NCBI GenBank assembly: GCA_020348445.1
Contig: CP070751.1
Coordinates: 692,421-756,420, forward strand
Length of the DNA stretch: 64,000 nucleotides
From: Thermoplasmata archaeon
GTDB taxonomy: Archaea > Thermoplasmatota > Thermoplasmata > GCA-020350865
Direction of reading: 5' to 3'
Shown: piece by piece, positions 55,292 to 64,000 of the stretch
Layout of the letters: each line of letters begins with the position of its first letter
How positions within the stretch are numbered: position 1 is the stretch's first letter
The notes under the pieces: model-generated
What the model was told of the DNA's origin: nothing
Databases searched by the model: none
What the model saw: only the letters and a program-made list of their open reading frames with translations
Translations under genes and position numbers: made by a program

Positions 55292-55407
55292 AAAAAAAGA
55301 GTGGTAATAATCAAGATTTGGGACAAATATGAGAGCCTAGGGGTACTAAAAGAACAGCAACAGTAATAAACTCATTATACTATACGGGTTTTAGGGGGAG
55401 AGTCTAA

Positions 55408-58400
55408 GTGAAGTTCATCAAGATTAGAGCAGTATTCTTAATTCTCAGTTTGATATTCAGTATATTCATATTCATTCCAATGAAGGTAATGAAAGCCGAT
55501 GGGGGATCTATAGATGTGGTAATTAATGAGATCATGCATGACCCGCTGGGAATTGAAGTGGATGAAGAATATATTGAGCTTTACAATAATGGAAGTACCA
55601 CCGTAAACCTTGAAAACTGGACGTTAACCGATCAGGATGGTCCTGGGTACGATTTCACTTTTCCGAATATAGATTTTCCTCCAATGACCTACATGATACT
55701 GCACACTGGAGAAGGCTTAAATGATACAGATTTCTCTGATGGTGTTGCACATTTCTATCTCTGGAAAACTTCTGGAATATGGGGTCCATACGAAGATGAT
55801 GTACTTTTAAAAAATGATACAGGAATAGGAATTGATTATGTTGCATATGGTGACGAAGGTCTGGTAGATCCCCCTCCTGCTGACCTAACTTGGAGTGGAT
55901 CAAATCCTTCTGCCGTTGAAGGTGACTCCATATCCCTTCATCCAAATGGCTATGACAGTGATTCAGGATTAAGTTGGGAGAGATCGGATCCAACACCTGG
56001 GAGGACAAATGCACATCTATATGATGATCCCCCAGAGATAATGGAAGTAAGACATACTCCCTTAAATCCAACAACCTCGGAAGGCGTGACAATAATTACA
56101 AATGTTTCAGATGATTATTATTTAGAAACTGTAACCTTGATGTACAATGTCGATGGTTCTGGTTATACCTCATTACCCATGATATTTGAGAGCATGAATT
56201 ACTCAGTTCAACTTCCAGCGCAGACCGAAGGTACAATAGTCGAGTACTACATCCTGGCAATTGACGATGCACAGCAAAACTCAACTACCCAAGTTCATTC
56301 CTTTGCCCATAGTGATTTACCCATTTCCGTAGTTATCAACGAGTTCCTCCCCGATCCAGAGAGTGACTGGAACTGTGATGGATATTTTGATAGTGATGAT
56401 GAGTGGATAGAACTCTACAACCCAGGAGACTTGGTTGTCAATATCGGAGGATGGAAGATCGATGATGCACTGGGCAGTGTAGGCTCATCTGATCCATTCA
56501 CTATTCCGCAAGGAATAAGTATTGGACCTAGAGAATTTCTTGTATTCTATGGAAATGACACCGGGATATTGTTGAACAACAATGGGGATAATGTCACCTT
56601 ACTAAATGAAACTGATACGATAATCGATGTTCACACCTATTATACAAGCAAGGACGACACCACATGCGGGAGATTTCCGGACGGCACAGATGAAATAAAG
56701 GGTTTCCTTCTTCCAACTCCAGGCTACCAAAACCAATATACAGTGGATTCACTGCAAAATGTATCCTACATAAAGATAAACGAATTTCTGCCCACGCCAA
56801 AGACGGTCTTTTCCAATGAATGGATCGAACTCTATAATGCCGGTACAACTCCTGTTAGACTTGACGGCTTGTGGCTCGATGATATATTGGATAGCGGCAC
56901 CAAACCGTGGCAGATTCCTTTGAGCACCACAATCCAACCGCAGCATGTAATACTTTTCAACAGGAGCTTTGGATTGAACAATGCAGGTGATACAGTTAAT
57001 CTCTTATATGTAGATGGCACAACAGTTATTGACAGTTATTGCTATGACACGAGTGAGTACGACATCTCATTTGGCAGGAGCAGCGATGGGGAAGAGTCCT
57101 GGATTAGTTTCAGCCACCCAACACCCAATCAACTCAACACACCATTTGAGGAGCCCAGCTTTCAAGAAAGGAGCATTATAATAATAGAGCTTTTTTACAG
57201 AAGCACAGAAGAAGAATTTCTATGCCTTTTCAATCCATCTGAAACCCATGTCAACATCGGCGGATGGCGAATTTCGGACGGACAGGGTTCCTATTCTGGT
57301 ACCATCATATTTCCCGAAGGCACTATTATGGATTCAAAGGACCATATCTATGTTGCCAGCAGTGCTGTCATCTTTTATAACATTATGAATTTCTATCCCG
57401 ATTTCGAGTATGGTAACTCTTCAGATGCTGTCCCAGAAATGATAAAAAGGGAGATACCGAGCTTTTCAGTCTCAAAAGACGAGGCATTGCTCTTGGACGT
57501 TTTCGGGAATCTAATCGATATCGTGGTGTACGGGGATTCTGAATACAAAGATATAGGTTGGACAGGCTCCCCTATCAACGATGCGAAAAAAGGCGAAATA
57601 CTGAAGAGAAATTATGATGAAATAAATAAGGATTATTTAGATACCAATTCCTCTCTAGATTGGGAACATATAAGGCATTATAAGCCAGGCCAAACTGATT
57701 TCGAGTATGAGACCTTTACATATAACGGTAAAATGACCCTGTTCTCATCCCCTGATTCCAGTTATGATACCGTAGTTTGTGAAATTGAAGGTGCACAGAA
57801 TACGATCTACATAAGCTTGTATCAATTTACAAATTGGAACATTAGCGAGAAAATAATAGAGAAGTTGAATGCCAATGTGGATGTGAAGATTCTCATGGAA
57901 GGCGGCCCAGCTGACGGAATCGCCCAGGAGCAGAAATATATTCTCTCGAAGATTGTAGAAAATGGTGGAGACGTCAGATTCATGGTTACCAACTCCACAC
58001 TTGGAGCAAGATACCGCTATGTACATGCCAAATATGCCATAATAGATGATAAGAAAGTGATAATTTCGTCTGAGAATTGGAAATACACGGGCTTACCAGT
58101 GGACAATACATACGGAAATAGGGGTTGGGGAGTGGTTATTGAAAATACCGATGTGGCAGGATATTTTACAGATGTCTTTTTAGCTGATTGGAGTTCAGTT
58201 GGCTACGACATACTACCTTTCACACCTGATGATCCGACCTACGGAAATCCGTCCTCTAATTTTGAATTAGATGATTGGATTGAATATGGTTATTATGACC
58301 CGATCTTTACAAATGTAACGTTGGAAGGGGAATTTACAGTATCTCCTGTTATATCCCCTGACACGTCTCTCTTGGAGAATGAAGCGATTCTCGGTGCCAT

Positions 58401-59217
58401 AAAATCTGCTGAGGAATCCATTTACATTGAGCAGCTTGATTGCCACCTCAATTGGAACGAGGATGAGTTTGAATATGAGAATCTATTTCTTACGGCTGCT
58501 ATAGAAGCGGCAGAAGAAAGGCATGTGGATGTGAGGATTCTGTTGTCATCAAAGTACGCTTTTTCCGATGATACAGACCTTGATAATTACGATACATATG
58601 ACTATATCAACAAGTATGCACAAAACCATAACATTACTGATTACCTTGAAGCCAGGCTCGTTGATTACGATACACTGGGTCTTTCGAAAGTTCACAACAA
58701 GGGCATGATAGTGGATGGTAAATACACCTTGATCTCAAGCATCAACTGGAACAGGAATTCTGTAACACAGAACCGCGAGGTAGGGGTGATCATCGAAAGC
58801 GATGAGGTAGCTGATTACTTTACCCAGATTTTCCTTTGGGACTGGAACGAGCCACCTTTGGCTAAAATCGAAGTCAACACGACCGCAAGGGCATCCGAGG
58901 TTGTGCAATTCAGGGATTTATCCTTTGATTCAGATGATAATATCATCAGTTATTTCTGGGTTTTTGGGGATGGAACCAATTCCACAGAACCAAATCCTAC
59001 CCACATCTACAAGAAAGAAGGTGTATATGATGTGGTCTTAATAGTGTCCGATGGTCAATATTCTGACAGCTACACCATAACTGTTGTTGTCGGCAAGGCC
59101 GAAGAAGATGATACAGGTGTGAACGCAATCATATATATAGTTCTTTTAATTATCTTTATTATAATAATTGCAATCATAATAGTTTTCATAAGGAGAATGA
59201 GAGAGCTGTTTATCTAA
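55408..59217 (+). CDS. Membrane-anchored lamin-tail / phospholipase-D-like surface protein
   Basis: The 1269-residue protein starts at GTG 55408 behind AGGGGGAGAG and has a signal helix (about 8-30). Four lamin-tail-like domains follow (each near an INEF/INEI-x-x-x-P, EWIELYN motif; about 35-200, 305-445, 450-575 and 590-720). Between the first two sits an Ig-like domain. Two PLD domains follow with complete HxK(x)4D motifs: His873-Lys875-Asp880 (VHAKYAIID) and His1096-Lys1098-Asp1103 (VHNKGMIVD), each followed by ISSxNW. A PKD domain (about 1150-1240, FWVFGDGTNSTEPNPTHIY) and a C-terminal transmembrane helix end the protein. Two intact HKD motifs predict an active phosphodiesterase acting outside the cell, perhaps a nuclease or phospholipase. 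Lamin-tail domains often accompany extracellular nucleases. Confidence 0.9.
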   Translation: MKFIKIRAVFLILSLIFSIFIFIPMKVMKADGGSIDVVINEIMHDPLGIEVDEEYIELYNNGSTTVNLENWTLTDQDGPGYDFTFPNIDFPPMTYMILHTGEGLNDTDFSDGVAHFYLWKTSGIWGPYEDDVLLKNDTGIGIDYVAYGDEGLVDPPPADLTWSGSNPSAVEGDSISLHPNGYDSDSGLSWERSDPTPGRTNAHLYDDPPEIMEVRHTPLNPTTSEGVTIITNVSDDYYLETVTLMYNVDGSGYTSLPMIFESMNYSVQLPAQTEGTIVEYYILAIDDAQQNSTTQVHSFAHSDLPISVVINEFLPDPESDWNCDGYFDSDDEWIELYNPGDLVVNIGGWKIDDALGSVGSSDPFTIPQGISIGPREFLVFYGNDTGILLNNNGDNVTLLNETDTIIDVHTYYTSKDDTTCGRFPDGTDEIKGFLLPTPGYQNQYTVDSLQNVSYIKINEFLPTPKTVFSNEWIELYNAGTTPVRLDGLWLDDILDSGTKPWQIPLSTTIQPQHVILFNRSFGLNNAGDTVNLLYVDGTTVIDSYCYDTSEYDISFGRSSDGEESWISFSHPTPNQLNTPFEEPSFQERSIIIIELFYRSTEEEFLCLFNPSETHVNIGGWRISDGQGSYSGTIIFPEGTIMDSKDHIYVASSAVIFYNIMNFYPDFEYGNSSDAVPEMIKREIPSFSVSKDEALLLDVFGNLIDIVVYGDSEYKDIGWTGSPINDAKKGEILKRNYDEINKDYLDTNSSLDWEHIRHYKPGQTDFEYETFTYNGKMTLFSSPDSSYDTVVCEIEGAQNTIYISLYQFTNWNISEKIIEKLNANVDVKILMEGGPADGIAQEQKYILSKIVENGGDVRFMVTNSTLGARYRYVHAKYAIIDDKKVIISSENWKYTGLPVDNTYGNRGWGVVIENTDVAGYFTDVFLADWSSVGYDILPFTPDDPTYGNPSSNFELDDWIEYGYYDPIFTNVTLEGEFTVSPVISPDTSLLENEAILGAIKSAEESIYIEQLDCHLNWNEDEFEYENLFLTAAIEAAEERHVDVRILLSSKYAFSDDTDLDNYDTYDYINKYAQNHNITDYLEARLVDYDTLGLSKVHNKGMIVDGKYTLISSINWNRNSVTQNREVGVIIESDEVADYFTQIFLWDWNEPPLAKIEVNTTARASEVVQFRDLSFDSDDNIISYFWVFGDGTNSTEPNPTHIYKKEGVYDVVLIVSDGQYSDSYTITVVVGKAEEDDTGVNAIIYIVLLIIFIIIIAIIIVFIRRMRELFI

Positions 59218-59624
59218 GGGGATTGGTTTTGGTGTGCATCTTGGGGCTCTTATTCAGCGGCTATAGCTTACAACTCTTTAAATTCCCTGGATAAATCAAA
59301 TCAGTAAATCTAAAACTTCTTAGGCTATTTGAAAATGCTTTTGCCCTGTATCTATCCCTCCACGATTTGAATTTATGTTCCAGTCTATCATTTTTCAATA
59401 GTTTTTCTACCATCGTAAACAACTTGTATAAAAAGCTTTTGTGAAAATTTACACAGTAAGTTTATATACAACTCTAAATAGTAGAATCTGAGGGTGAGGT
59501 GTAAAATATTACAAGCAATGATAACGAGATAACTTTGGAGGCAACATCTAAATATTAGGTTCGATCCGACCATTAAATTTCGTAATATTTTTTATCTCTA
59601 ATTATCCCTATAGAAATAGTCAGA
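59218..59624. other. AT-rich intergenic region
   Basis: About 400 bp precede the winged-helix gene. I see a TATA box at 59459-59470, a purine-rich GGGTGAGGTG stretch at about 59492-59501 in the predicted leader, and only very short ORFs. No tRNA or repeat was found. Confidence 0.6.
59459..59470 (+). promoter_or_regulatory. TATA box upstream of the winged-helix gene
   Basis: AGTTTATATACA is a good archaeal TATA match. It predicts a start near 59492 and a leader of about 130-160 nt before the winged-helix ORF. Confidence 0.45.
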
Positions 59625-59654
59625 ATGTTGCGATATTTGCGAGGATTGACAGAA

Positions 59655-60140
59655 ATGCAAAGGCACAACAGCCTTATTTCAGCAGATATGAGGATTCTCC
59701 TCCATCTGTTGAACTGTCATGGTTCTATCAGTCAATTTGATGTATCAATTGATATAACAGAGATCGGCATTGTTCAAAAGGTAGGACTAAGTTATGGCTA
59801 CGCGTCTAGGCTTCTTAAAGGGCTGGTACACAATGGTTATATTCAAGAAGGTATCGGACACATAAAGGGTGGTCGAAGAAAACATAAATTTTATACTCTC
59901 ACAAATAAAGGAAAAAAATATGCGAGAAAAATAAAAAATGATTTATCAAAGTTGGTGATTACAGTGATACTATCAAATGAATCATCAAAAATAATGAAGC
60001 TCGATAACATAATACCTTATTTAGGTAAAAAGAAAATTTACCAAGGAGTTACAGAGATGGATATCTATACACTCTTAACAAAGGATGGTGTAATTAATAT
60101 TGAATCTCTGAAACAGATCAAGAAAAAATCAGGTCGTTGA
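59655..60140 (+). CDS. Winged-helix DNA-binding protein
   Basis: The ~161-residue product has a winged-helix domain over its first ~95 residues: ADMRILLHLLNCHGSIS, a recognition helix LSYGYASRLLKGLVHNGYI, and a wing HIKGGRRKHKFYTLTNKGKKYA. The same domain type often begins large archaeal regulators that continue into an ATPase and TPR repeats; here the frame ends after a further ~65 residues, so it is a stand-alone or shortened form. The start is uncertain: ATG 59655 has GAGG about 10 nt upstream, while ATG 59625 lacks a site. Its stop is 34 nt from the convergent stop of the beta-helix gene. Its targets are unknown; the adjacent surface genes are candidates. Confidence 0.75.
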   Translation: MQRHNSLISADMRILLHLLNCHGSISQFDVSIDITEIGIVQKVGLSYGYASRLLKGLVHNGYIQEGIGHIKGGRRKHKFYTLTNKGKKYARKIKNDLSKLVITVILSNESSKIMKLDNIIPYLGKKKIYQGVTEMDIYTLLTKDGVINIESLKQIKKKSGR

Positions 60141-60173
60141 TTTTTCTACCATGGTACAGAGGGTCATAGATTT

Positions 60174-62807
60174 TCATAGAGGTACAATCCAGGTTTTATC
60201 AACCTTGGAGTGAATATAGTATCCTCTTCCAATCTCGAAATAATCAGATGGTCCCATCTTCTCCCATCTTTGGGATATGGAATTGAAGGTCCAAATCGCA
60301 TCGACATCAGATGGGAAGTCGATGTTGTTCAAGGCTGAGGTTCTGTCCCTATTGTTCAGTGAGGGGTAACCAACCATGTTCCAGCCTGGGTGTAAAGCAA
60401 TGTTTTGATTCTCGGTCAGTCTGGTTCCATTATAGAAGAAAATCGTGTCTCCTGGTTGAGTGATGTGAATCCAAATACCCATCTTCTCGTTTAGCTCGAA
60501 TAAATCGTTTCCATAGGGCTTACCTACTTTGTAATGCTTCCATTGGTCTTTTTTATCGGTGATATCATACCATTGGACAGCATCATATAAGCCATCGATA
60601 GAGGAGAGCACTTTGGTGAGGTTTTTTTCTTGCTGAATTATGGGTAAAGAAATAAGGTTCCAGCCCTGCTTTAAAATCATATAGTTCTTGTTGGGCTCGA
60701 TAAGGGGGTAATTATCCTTGGAATCCGAATCGATGACATAGGGATTCTTACCACCGCCTCCAATTGTCCCGTTATCAACGATACCGTCACTTCCCAATAT
60801 ATCCTGACCTTCTCCCTTATACTCATCATACGCCCCTTCGCTTGATTCATCGAAATCTGACCAGTAATTCCCTCCTGATGGATAGCCATCGTCCCATCGG
60901 TTTGCATTATTCGCGCCATCGTAAGCTTGATTTGTATTGTGTATGATGTTGTTGTGGTAAATACTGTTATTTGTTGAATCGTTTAAGTAGATACCAAAGT
61001 TGCTGTTTGAAAAAACGGTATTACCTATAATGCCATTCCAGTCGGAAGAAGAGAGTAAGCGGATACCATCCTCATTATTCAAAGAAACATTGTTACCTGT
61101 TATAGCATTGTTCAATGCTGAAGAAAGCCTGATGCCGTGAGTGTTGTTCGAAATGTTGTTGCCTGATATTATATTGCCATCCGATGATGAGACGTTTATA
61201 CCTTCTAAATTGTCGGAGATATCATTACCTGTTATTTTATTATTGGAGGAATACTCAAGAAGGATGCCATCATAAATGTTCGATGATATTATGTTGCCTG
61301 TTATTATGTTGTTGTCTGAAAATTGGAAAAGATACAATCCATGCTTATTATTCGTAACATTGTTGTCATGGATGGTGTGGCTCTCAGAATGATCGAGCAT
61401 GATGCCGGATTCTTCGTTCGAGTATAATTTATTGCCATAGAGATGATTCCCATGGGAATATTCGAATAAAATGCCGTAATCGGAATTCGAAAAGATAATA
61501 TTGTCTCTGATGATGTGTTGGGCACCGTAGACATGAATGCCGTCACGTCCGCTGTGCGAAATATTGTTACCTACGACGGTGGTCCCATTTGCTACAATCA
61601 TATAGATACCAAATATAGCATTCCAGTGAAGGTGATTGTTTCTAACGGTGTTTTTGAGGGAAAAGCTAGTAAGCGAAATACCATGAAAGCACCAATCACA
61701 TGTGTTATTTTCGAGTGTATTATTAGATGAATATGACAATCGGATGCCAATAGCACTGGTAGAAACGTTATTACCTATGATATGGTTCCCATCGGAATTT
61801 TCGAGATGGATGCCATCCCCCCCAATGGGTGAAGATATGAAATTTTCTGTGATGTTATTTCCATGGGAATTGATAAGACGGATGCTATCGGCACCATTAT
61901 TCGTAAATGTATTATTTGTTATATTGTTACCATTAGAATAGTGGAGATAGAGGGCATAGCTTGGATTACTATCGATAAAATTGCTTATGATATTATTCCC
62001 ACTAGAATAATATAGTTCTATACCATACAAATACTTGCATGAAAACACACTATTTGTAATAATGTTATTATTCGAAGAAAAACCCGATAAAATACCAACA
62101 GTAACAGTATTGATTATTTGTGCCTCTACAATGACGTTTGTGCAATTGGCAAGAATAACTTGTCCGGCATCAGATGGGACTATACCTTCTATTTGGTTCT
62201 TCCAATAATGAATCGGTTTATCATTGACAGTATTTGAAATGTCGATATTGTGCGTATTCCAGTGTTCAAGGGAATCACCCTCAATATAGATTCCGTTATC
62301 CGACATAATATTGTTCAGAACAGTTATACCACTGGATTTCCAGATATAAATACCGATCTTACTGGTAGAAAATTTATTGTCAGCAATAGTATTATTATCA
62401 GAATCTATAATTAATCCATCAACATTAGGATCGTCACCTGTTATTGTAAACCCAGTTATATTCACCCAATTAGCATTTACATAAACTGCCTCTCCAGCTC
62501 CACCGCCTTTTATTATAGTAAATTCCTTGTTTTCCCCGGTCAGATTTACTGTTTTATTCACCAAAACATTTTCATAATATGTACCACTGTAGACATAGAC
62601 CGTGTCCCCCCCTTTTGCTGCGTTTATAGCATCCTGTATTGTAGGATAATCATTAGGAACATAAATTGTTGCACCACTGGAGGTTGGTATCAGATTTTCA
62701 TCAGGAACAATAAACATCGTAATTGAAATGATAAAAAGCACGCTAACTATGACAGACGAGCGTTTTAGCAAAATAACTTTGTGCCTCCTCTTAAGGTTGC
62801 TATTCAT
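60174..62807 (-). CDS. Secreted NosD-like parallel beta-helix protein
   Basis: The 877-residue protein has a basic start and signal helix (about 10-35). An N-terminal segment YVPNDYPTIQDAINAAKGGD follows, typical of secreted beta-helix proteins, then about 25 beta-helix rungs (N-N-x-I-T-G/S-N pattern, about 60-660) of the NosD/CASH type. A non-helical C-terminal part has two SLP-type units (about 710-877: QGWNLISLPI and PGWNMVGYPS). Related units end the first protein of the window. There is no C-terminal anchor. ATG 62807 follows GAGGTG, with a TATA box at about 62848-62859. Beta-helix folds of this kind commonly bind or cleave polysaccharide, but no catalytic residues can be named. Confidence 0.88.
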   Translation of the reverse strand: MNSNLKRRHKVILLKRSSVIVSVLFIISITMFIVPDENLIPTSSGATIYVPNDYPTIQDAINAAKGGDTVYVYSGTYYENVLVNKTVNLTGENKEFTIIKGGGAGEAVYVNANWVNITGFTITGDDPNVDGLIIDSDNNTIADNKFSTSKIGIYIWKSSGITVLNNIMSDNGIYIEGDSLEHWNTHNIDISNTVNDKPIHYWKNQIEGIVPSDAGQVILANCTNVIVEAQIINTVTVGILSGFSSNNNIITNSVFSCKYLYGIELYYSSGNNIISNFIDSNPSYALYLHYSNGNNITNNTFTNNGADSIRLINSHGNNITENFISSPIGGDGIHLENSDGNHIIGNNVSTSAIGIRLSYSSNNTLENNTCDWCFHGISLTSFSLKNTVRNNHLHWNAIFGIYMIVANGTTVVGNNISHSGRDGIHVYGAQHIIRDNIIFSNSDYGILFEYSHGNHLYGNKLYSNEESGIMLDHSESHTIHDNNVTNNKHGLYLFQFSDNNIITGNIISSNIYDGILLEYSSNNKITGNDISDNLEGINVSSSDGNIISGNNISNNTHGIRLSSALNNAITGNNVSLNNEDGIRLLSSSDWNGIIGNTVFSNSNFGIYLNDSTNNSIYHNNIIHNTNQAYDGANNANRWDDGYPSGGNYWSDFDESSEGAYDEYKGEGQDILGSDGIVDNGTIGGGGKNPYVIDSDSKDNYPLIEPNKNYMILKQGWNLISLPIIQQEKNLTKVLSSIDGLYDAVQWYDITDKKDQWKHYKVGKPYGNDLFELNEKMGIWIHITQPGDTIFFYNGTRLTENQNIALHPGWNMVGYPSLNNRDRTSALNNIDFPSDVDAIWTFNSISQRWEKMGPSDYFEIGRGYYIHSKVDKTWIVPL

Positions 62808-62847
62808 TTGTATACACCTCTTCCATTATTTTGCACAATATTTATTG

Positions 62848-62859
62848 GTATATATAATT
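62848..62859 (-). promoter_or_regulatory. TATA box of the beta-helix gene
   Basis: On the minus strand AATTATATATACC lies about 40-50 nt before ATG 62807. The leader would include the GAGGTG ribosome-binding site. Confidence 0.5.
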
Positions 62860-62978
62860 GATATGACTATGAAGGATTATAAAGATTCTGGGCTTAAAAA
62901 ATAAATGAGAAGATGCCAAGAAGAATGCCATATTCCCAGCATCTACATGTTTGGTTCGATAGGATATTTACTCTGGTT

Positions 62979-63482
62979 TTAAGGTGTGTAATAACCCACT
63001 GCATCTATTTCTGGTCCATAGATTGTATCGGTGGCGTCTGTTTCACCATCTTCACCGTTTATATTTACGTATCGCTATACTGTCGTAGGGCCAGATGTTC
63101 CTGTTGTAAAGTTGTTGTCAACTGTATCCTTATTATCGGTCCACTCGTCATAATAGGAAAAATCGTTAAGAAAAACACGCACTGTGTACTCTTCCTCTTT
63201 CCCCCAACCATTGGTCCCGAATACTGTAAATAATTGGCTGTCAGGTATCCCAGAAAATCCCATATCGAGCCAAAGGTCTCCGAGTGCTGGATCGGGTTCA
63301 TTTGTCCCGACAGTAGCATAAACACTGTCTGGGGCACCAAGTGCTTCTTCTGGATTCTCACAGTCTCCTGCAGAATATACAGAACCTGCATAGAACCAAG
63401 CTGCGACAGCTGAACCGCTCGATAGAATCGTTGCGATTAGTAATGTTACAAGTATTGTTCCGAATGTTTTCACTTTTCTCAT
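62979..63482 (-). pseudogene. Small secreted protein interrupted by an in-frame amber codon
   Basis: A 135-residue secreted protein starts at ATG 63482 behind a perfect GGAGGTGAT site, with a signal peptide (about 5-28) and a domain beginning AGDCENPEEALGAPDSVYATVG. The frame meets TAG at 63077-63075, but the same frame stays open after it for 31 more codons reading RYVNINGEDGETDATD and GPEIDAVGYYTP, to TAA at 62981-62979. The continuation looks like real protein (a GPEIDAV-type strand at the end of a beta-sandwich). Codon 136 is therefore probably a nonsense change, for example from TGG. Alternatives are a sequencing error or read-through. TAG is the ordinary stop of many genes here, so pyrrolysine decoding is less likely. 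The domain resembles lectin-like domains of archaeal exported proteins; function is unknown. Confidence 0.65.
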
Positions 63483-64000
63483 CCTTTATCACCTCCTCCC
63501 TTTCAGGATTTATATTTATACCTCACCCCACCTCGGCGCCTATCATCTCACAGCCCAAAAATATCAAGGACCAGTTCTAGAAAGTTTCAACTGGAATATC
63601 GTTTTATTGTCCTTCCTCTCCCACCTTTTATCACCTCCCCTTACTACAGCAACCTCATCTCCTCAATGATCATATATCAATAAAGAAATGCTCGTCCTTC
63701 TATAAATACCCCTTTAGTTAATAAACTAAAAAGGTATATATATTAGAAAAACAACCAGTTGATAGAAAGGTTTATATATGCAAGGTTTTCGTAAAAACAA
63801 AGATACTATCCAGACTCCATCATCATTAAAACTGATTAAGTATAGGACATATTACACAAAATCCAAAACAGTTTCTTGTCTCATGAAATATTTTTATTGT
63901 TCCTGTTTCTCGATAATCTTTACCTCTCGAAAATATTCTTTATTTAGTATGTTGTGCCCCCAATCCTCTCTCAAGTAAAATTTTTCGGGTCAGATAGTCG
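63483..64000. other. Non-coding end region with promoter-like elements and a palindrome
   Basis: No convincing gene lies here. A sequence resembling the ribosome-binding region of the preceding gene (GGGGAGGTGATAAAAGG on the minus strand) occurs at about 63624-63640. An inverted repeat TTTAGTT-AACTAAA spans 63713-63730, next to a + strand TATA-like GGTATATATATTA (63732-63745) and a minus-strand TATA-like element (63698-63711). A 66-codon + strand frame from 63778 shows no protein-like features. Confidence 0.5.
63489..63500 (-). promoter_or_regulatory. Strong ribosome-binding site before the amber-interrupted gene
   Basis: On the minus strand GGGAGGAGGTGAT ends about 7 nt before ATG 63482 and is complementary to the 16S rRNA 3' end over at least nine bases, which shows that the ATG is the real start. 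Confidence 0.7.

Noticed and set aside
59555..59575. A GGTTCGATCC string that looks like a tRNA T-loop
   Set aside because: The flanking bases do not form the T-stem and no acceptor, D or anticodon arms can be placed around it.
63075..63077. Amber codon as pyrrolysine
   Set aside because: TAG ends many ordinary genes in the window and no Pyl genes are visible. A nonsense change or sequencing error is simpler, although it cannot be excluded from this window alone.
62913..63233. 106-codon + strand frame over the amber-interrupted gene
   Set aside because: It is antisense to the continuing coding frame of the secreted protein and has no ribosome-binding site.
63778..63978. 66-codon + strand frame with TATA-like DNA before it
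   Set aside because: The translation has no recognisable domain, the TATA-like sequence overlaps the start, there is no ribosome-binding site, and the composition is that of AT-rich spacer.

Overview
The window is archaeal. It carries the archaeal/eukaryal-type genes S19e, PDCD5, L39e, L31e and aIF6, an archaeal leucyl- and tyrosyl-tRNA synthetase, two Ras-like GTPases, TATA-box promoters and purine-rich Shine-Dalgarno sites. A DUF835 protein, very large secreted proteins with cytoplasmic acidic tails ending in a zinc ribbon, and a PGF-CTERM-like tail suggest an uncultured Thermoplasmatota-type lineage. That placement is inference from gene content, not from a tree.

Layout. 1-16.7 kb: a surface block. 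It holds the 3' part of a beta-helix protein, a 3418-residue protein (14 propeller-like repeats, 17 repeats of 101 residues, three Big_5-like domains, one membrane anchor), a glycine-rich anchored protein with a zinc-ribbon tail, and a small membrane/zinc-ribbon protein. 16.8-21.8 kb: housekeeping genes, namely pdxS, a lipoprotein FKBP isomerase, the rps19e-pdcd5-rpl39e-rpl31e-eif6 operon, and a convergent MBL-fold hydrolase that apparently starts at AUA. 22.1-31.7 kb: a DUF835 surface protein, tmk, two tandem small secreted paralogues (one with a PGF-CTERM-like tail), mutS and a soluble PAS histidine kinase. 32-42.2 kb: an amidohydrolase, a multi-span zinc-ribbon membrane protein, a DMT transporter, a 47-residue zinc ribbon, tyrS, a PRC-barrel protein, a rifampicin-phosphotransferase-like enzyme and leuS. 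42.3-46.5 kb: a compact cluster of two Ras-like GTPases, a TPR protein and an ABC-2 ATPase/permease pair. 46.7-63.5 kb: a second surface block. It holds a ~2580-residue protein with an embedded C39-peptidase-like domain and 11 repeats, a rubrerythrin-like protein, a 56-residue zinc ribbon, a membrane-anchored lamin-tail/phospholipase-D protein, a winged-helix protein, a beta-helix protein and a small secreted protein interrupted by an in-frame amber codon.

The dominant theme is cell-surface construction. Several large proteins exchange the same modules, and four membrane proteins end in CxxC zinc ribbons. The GTPase/TPR/ABC cluster lies directly upstream of one giant zinc-ribbon protein, so a GTPase-regulated export or surface-organisation system is a testable idea but is not shown by sequence alone. 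I saw no tRNA, rRNA, CRISPR array or insertion sequence.
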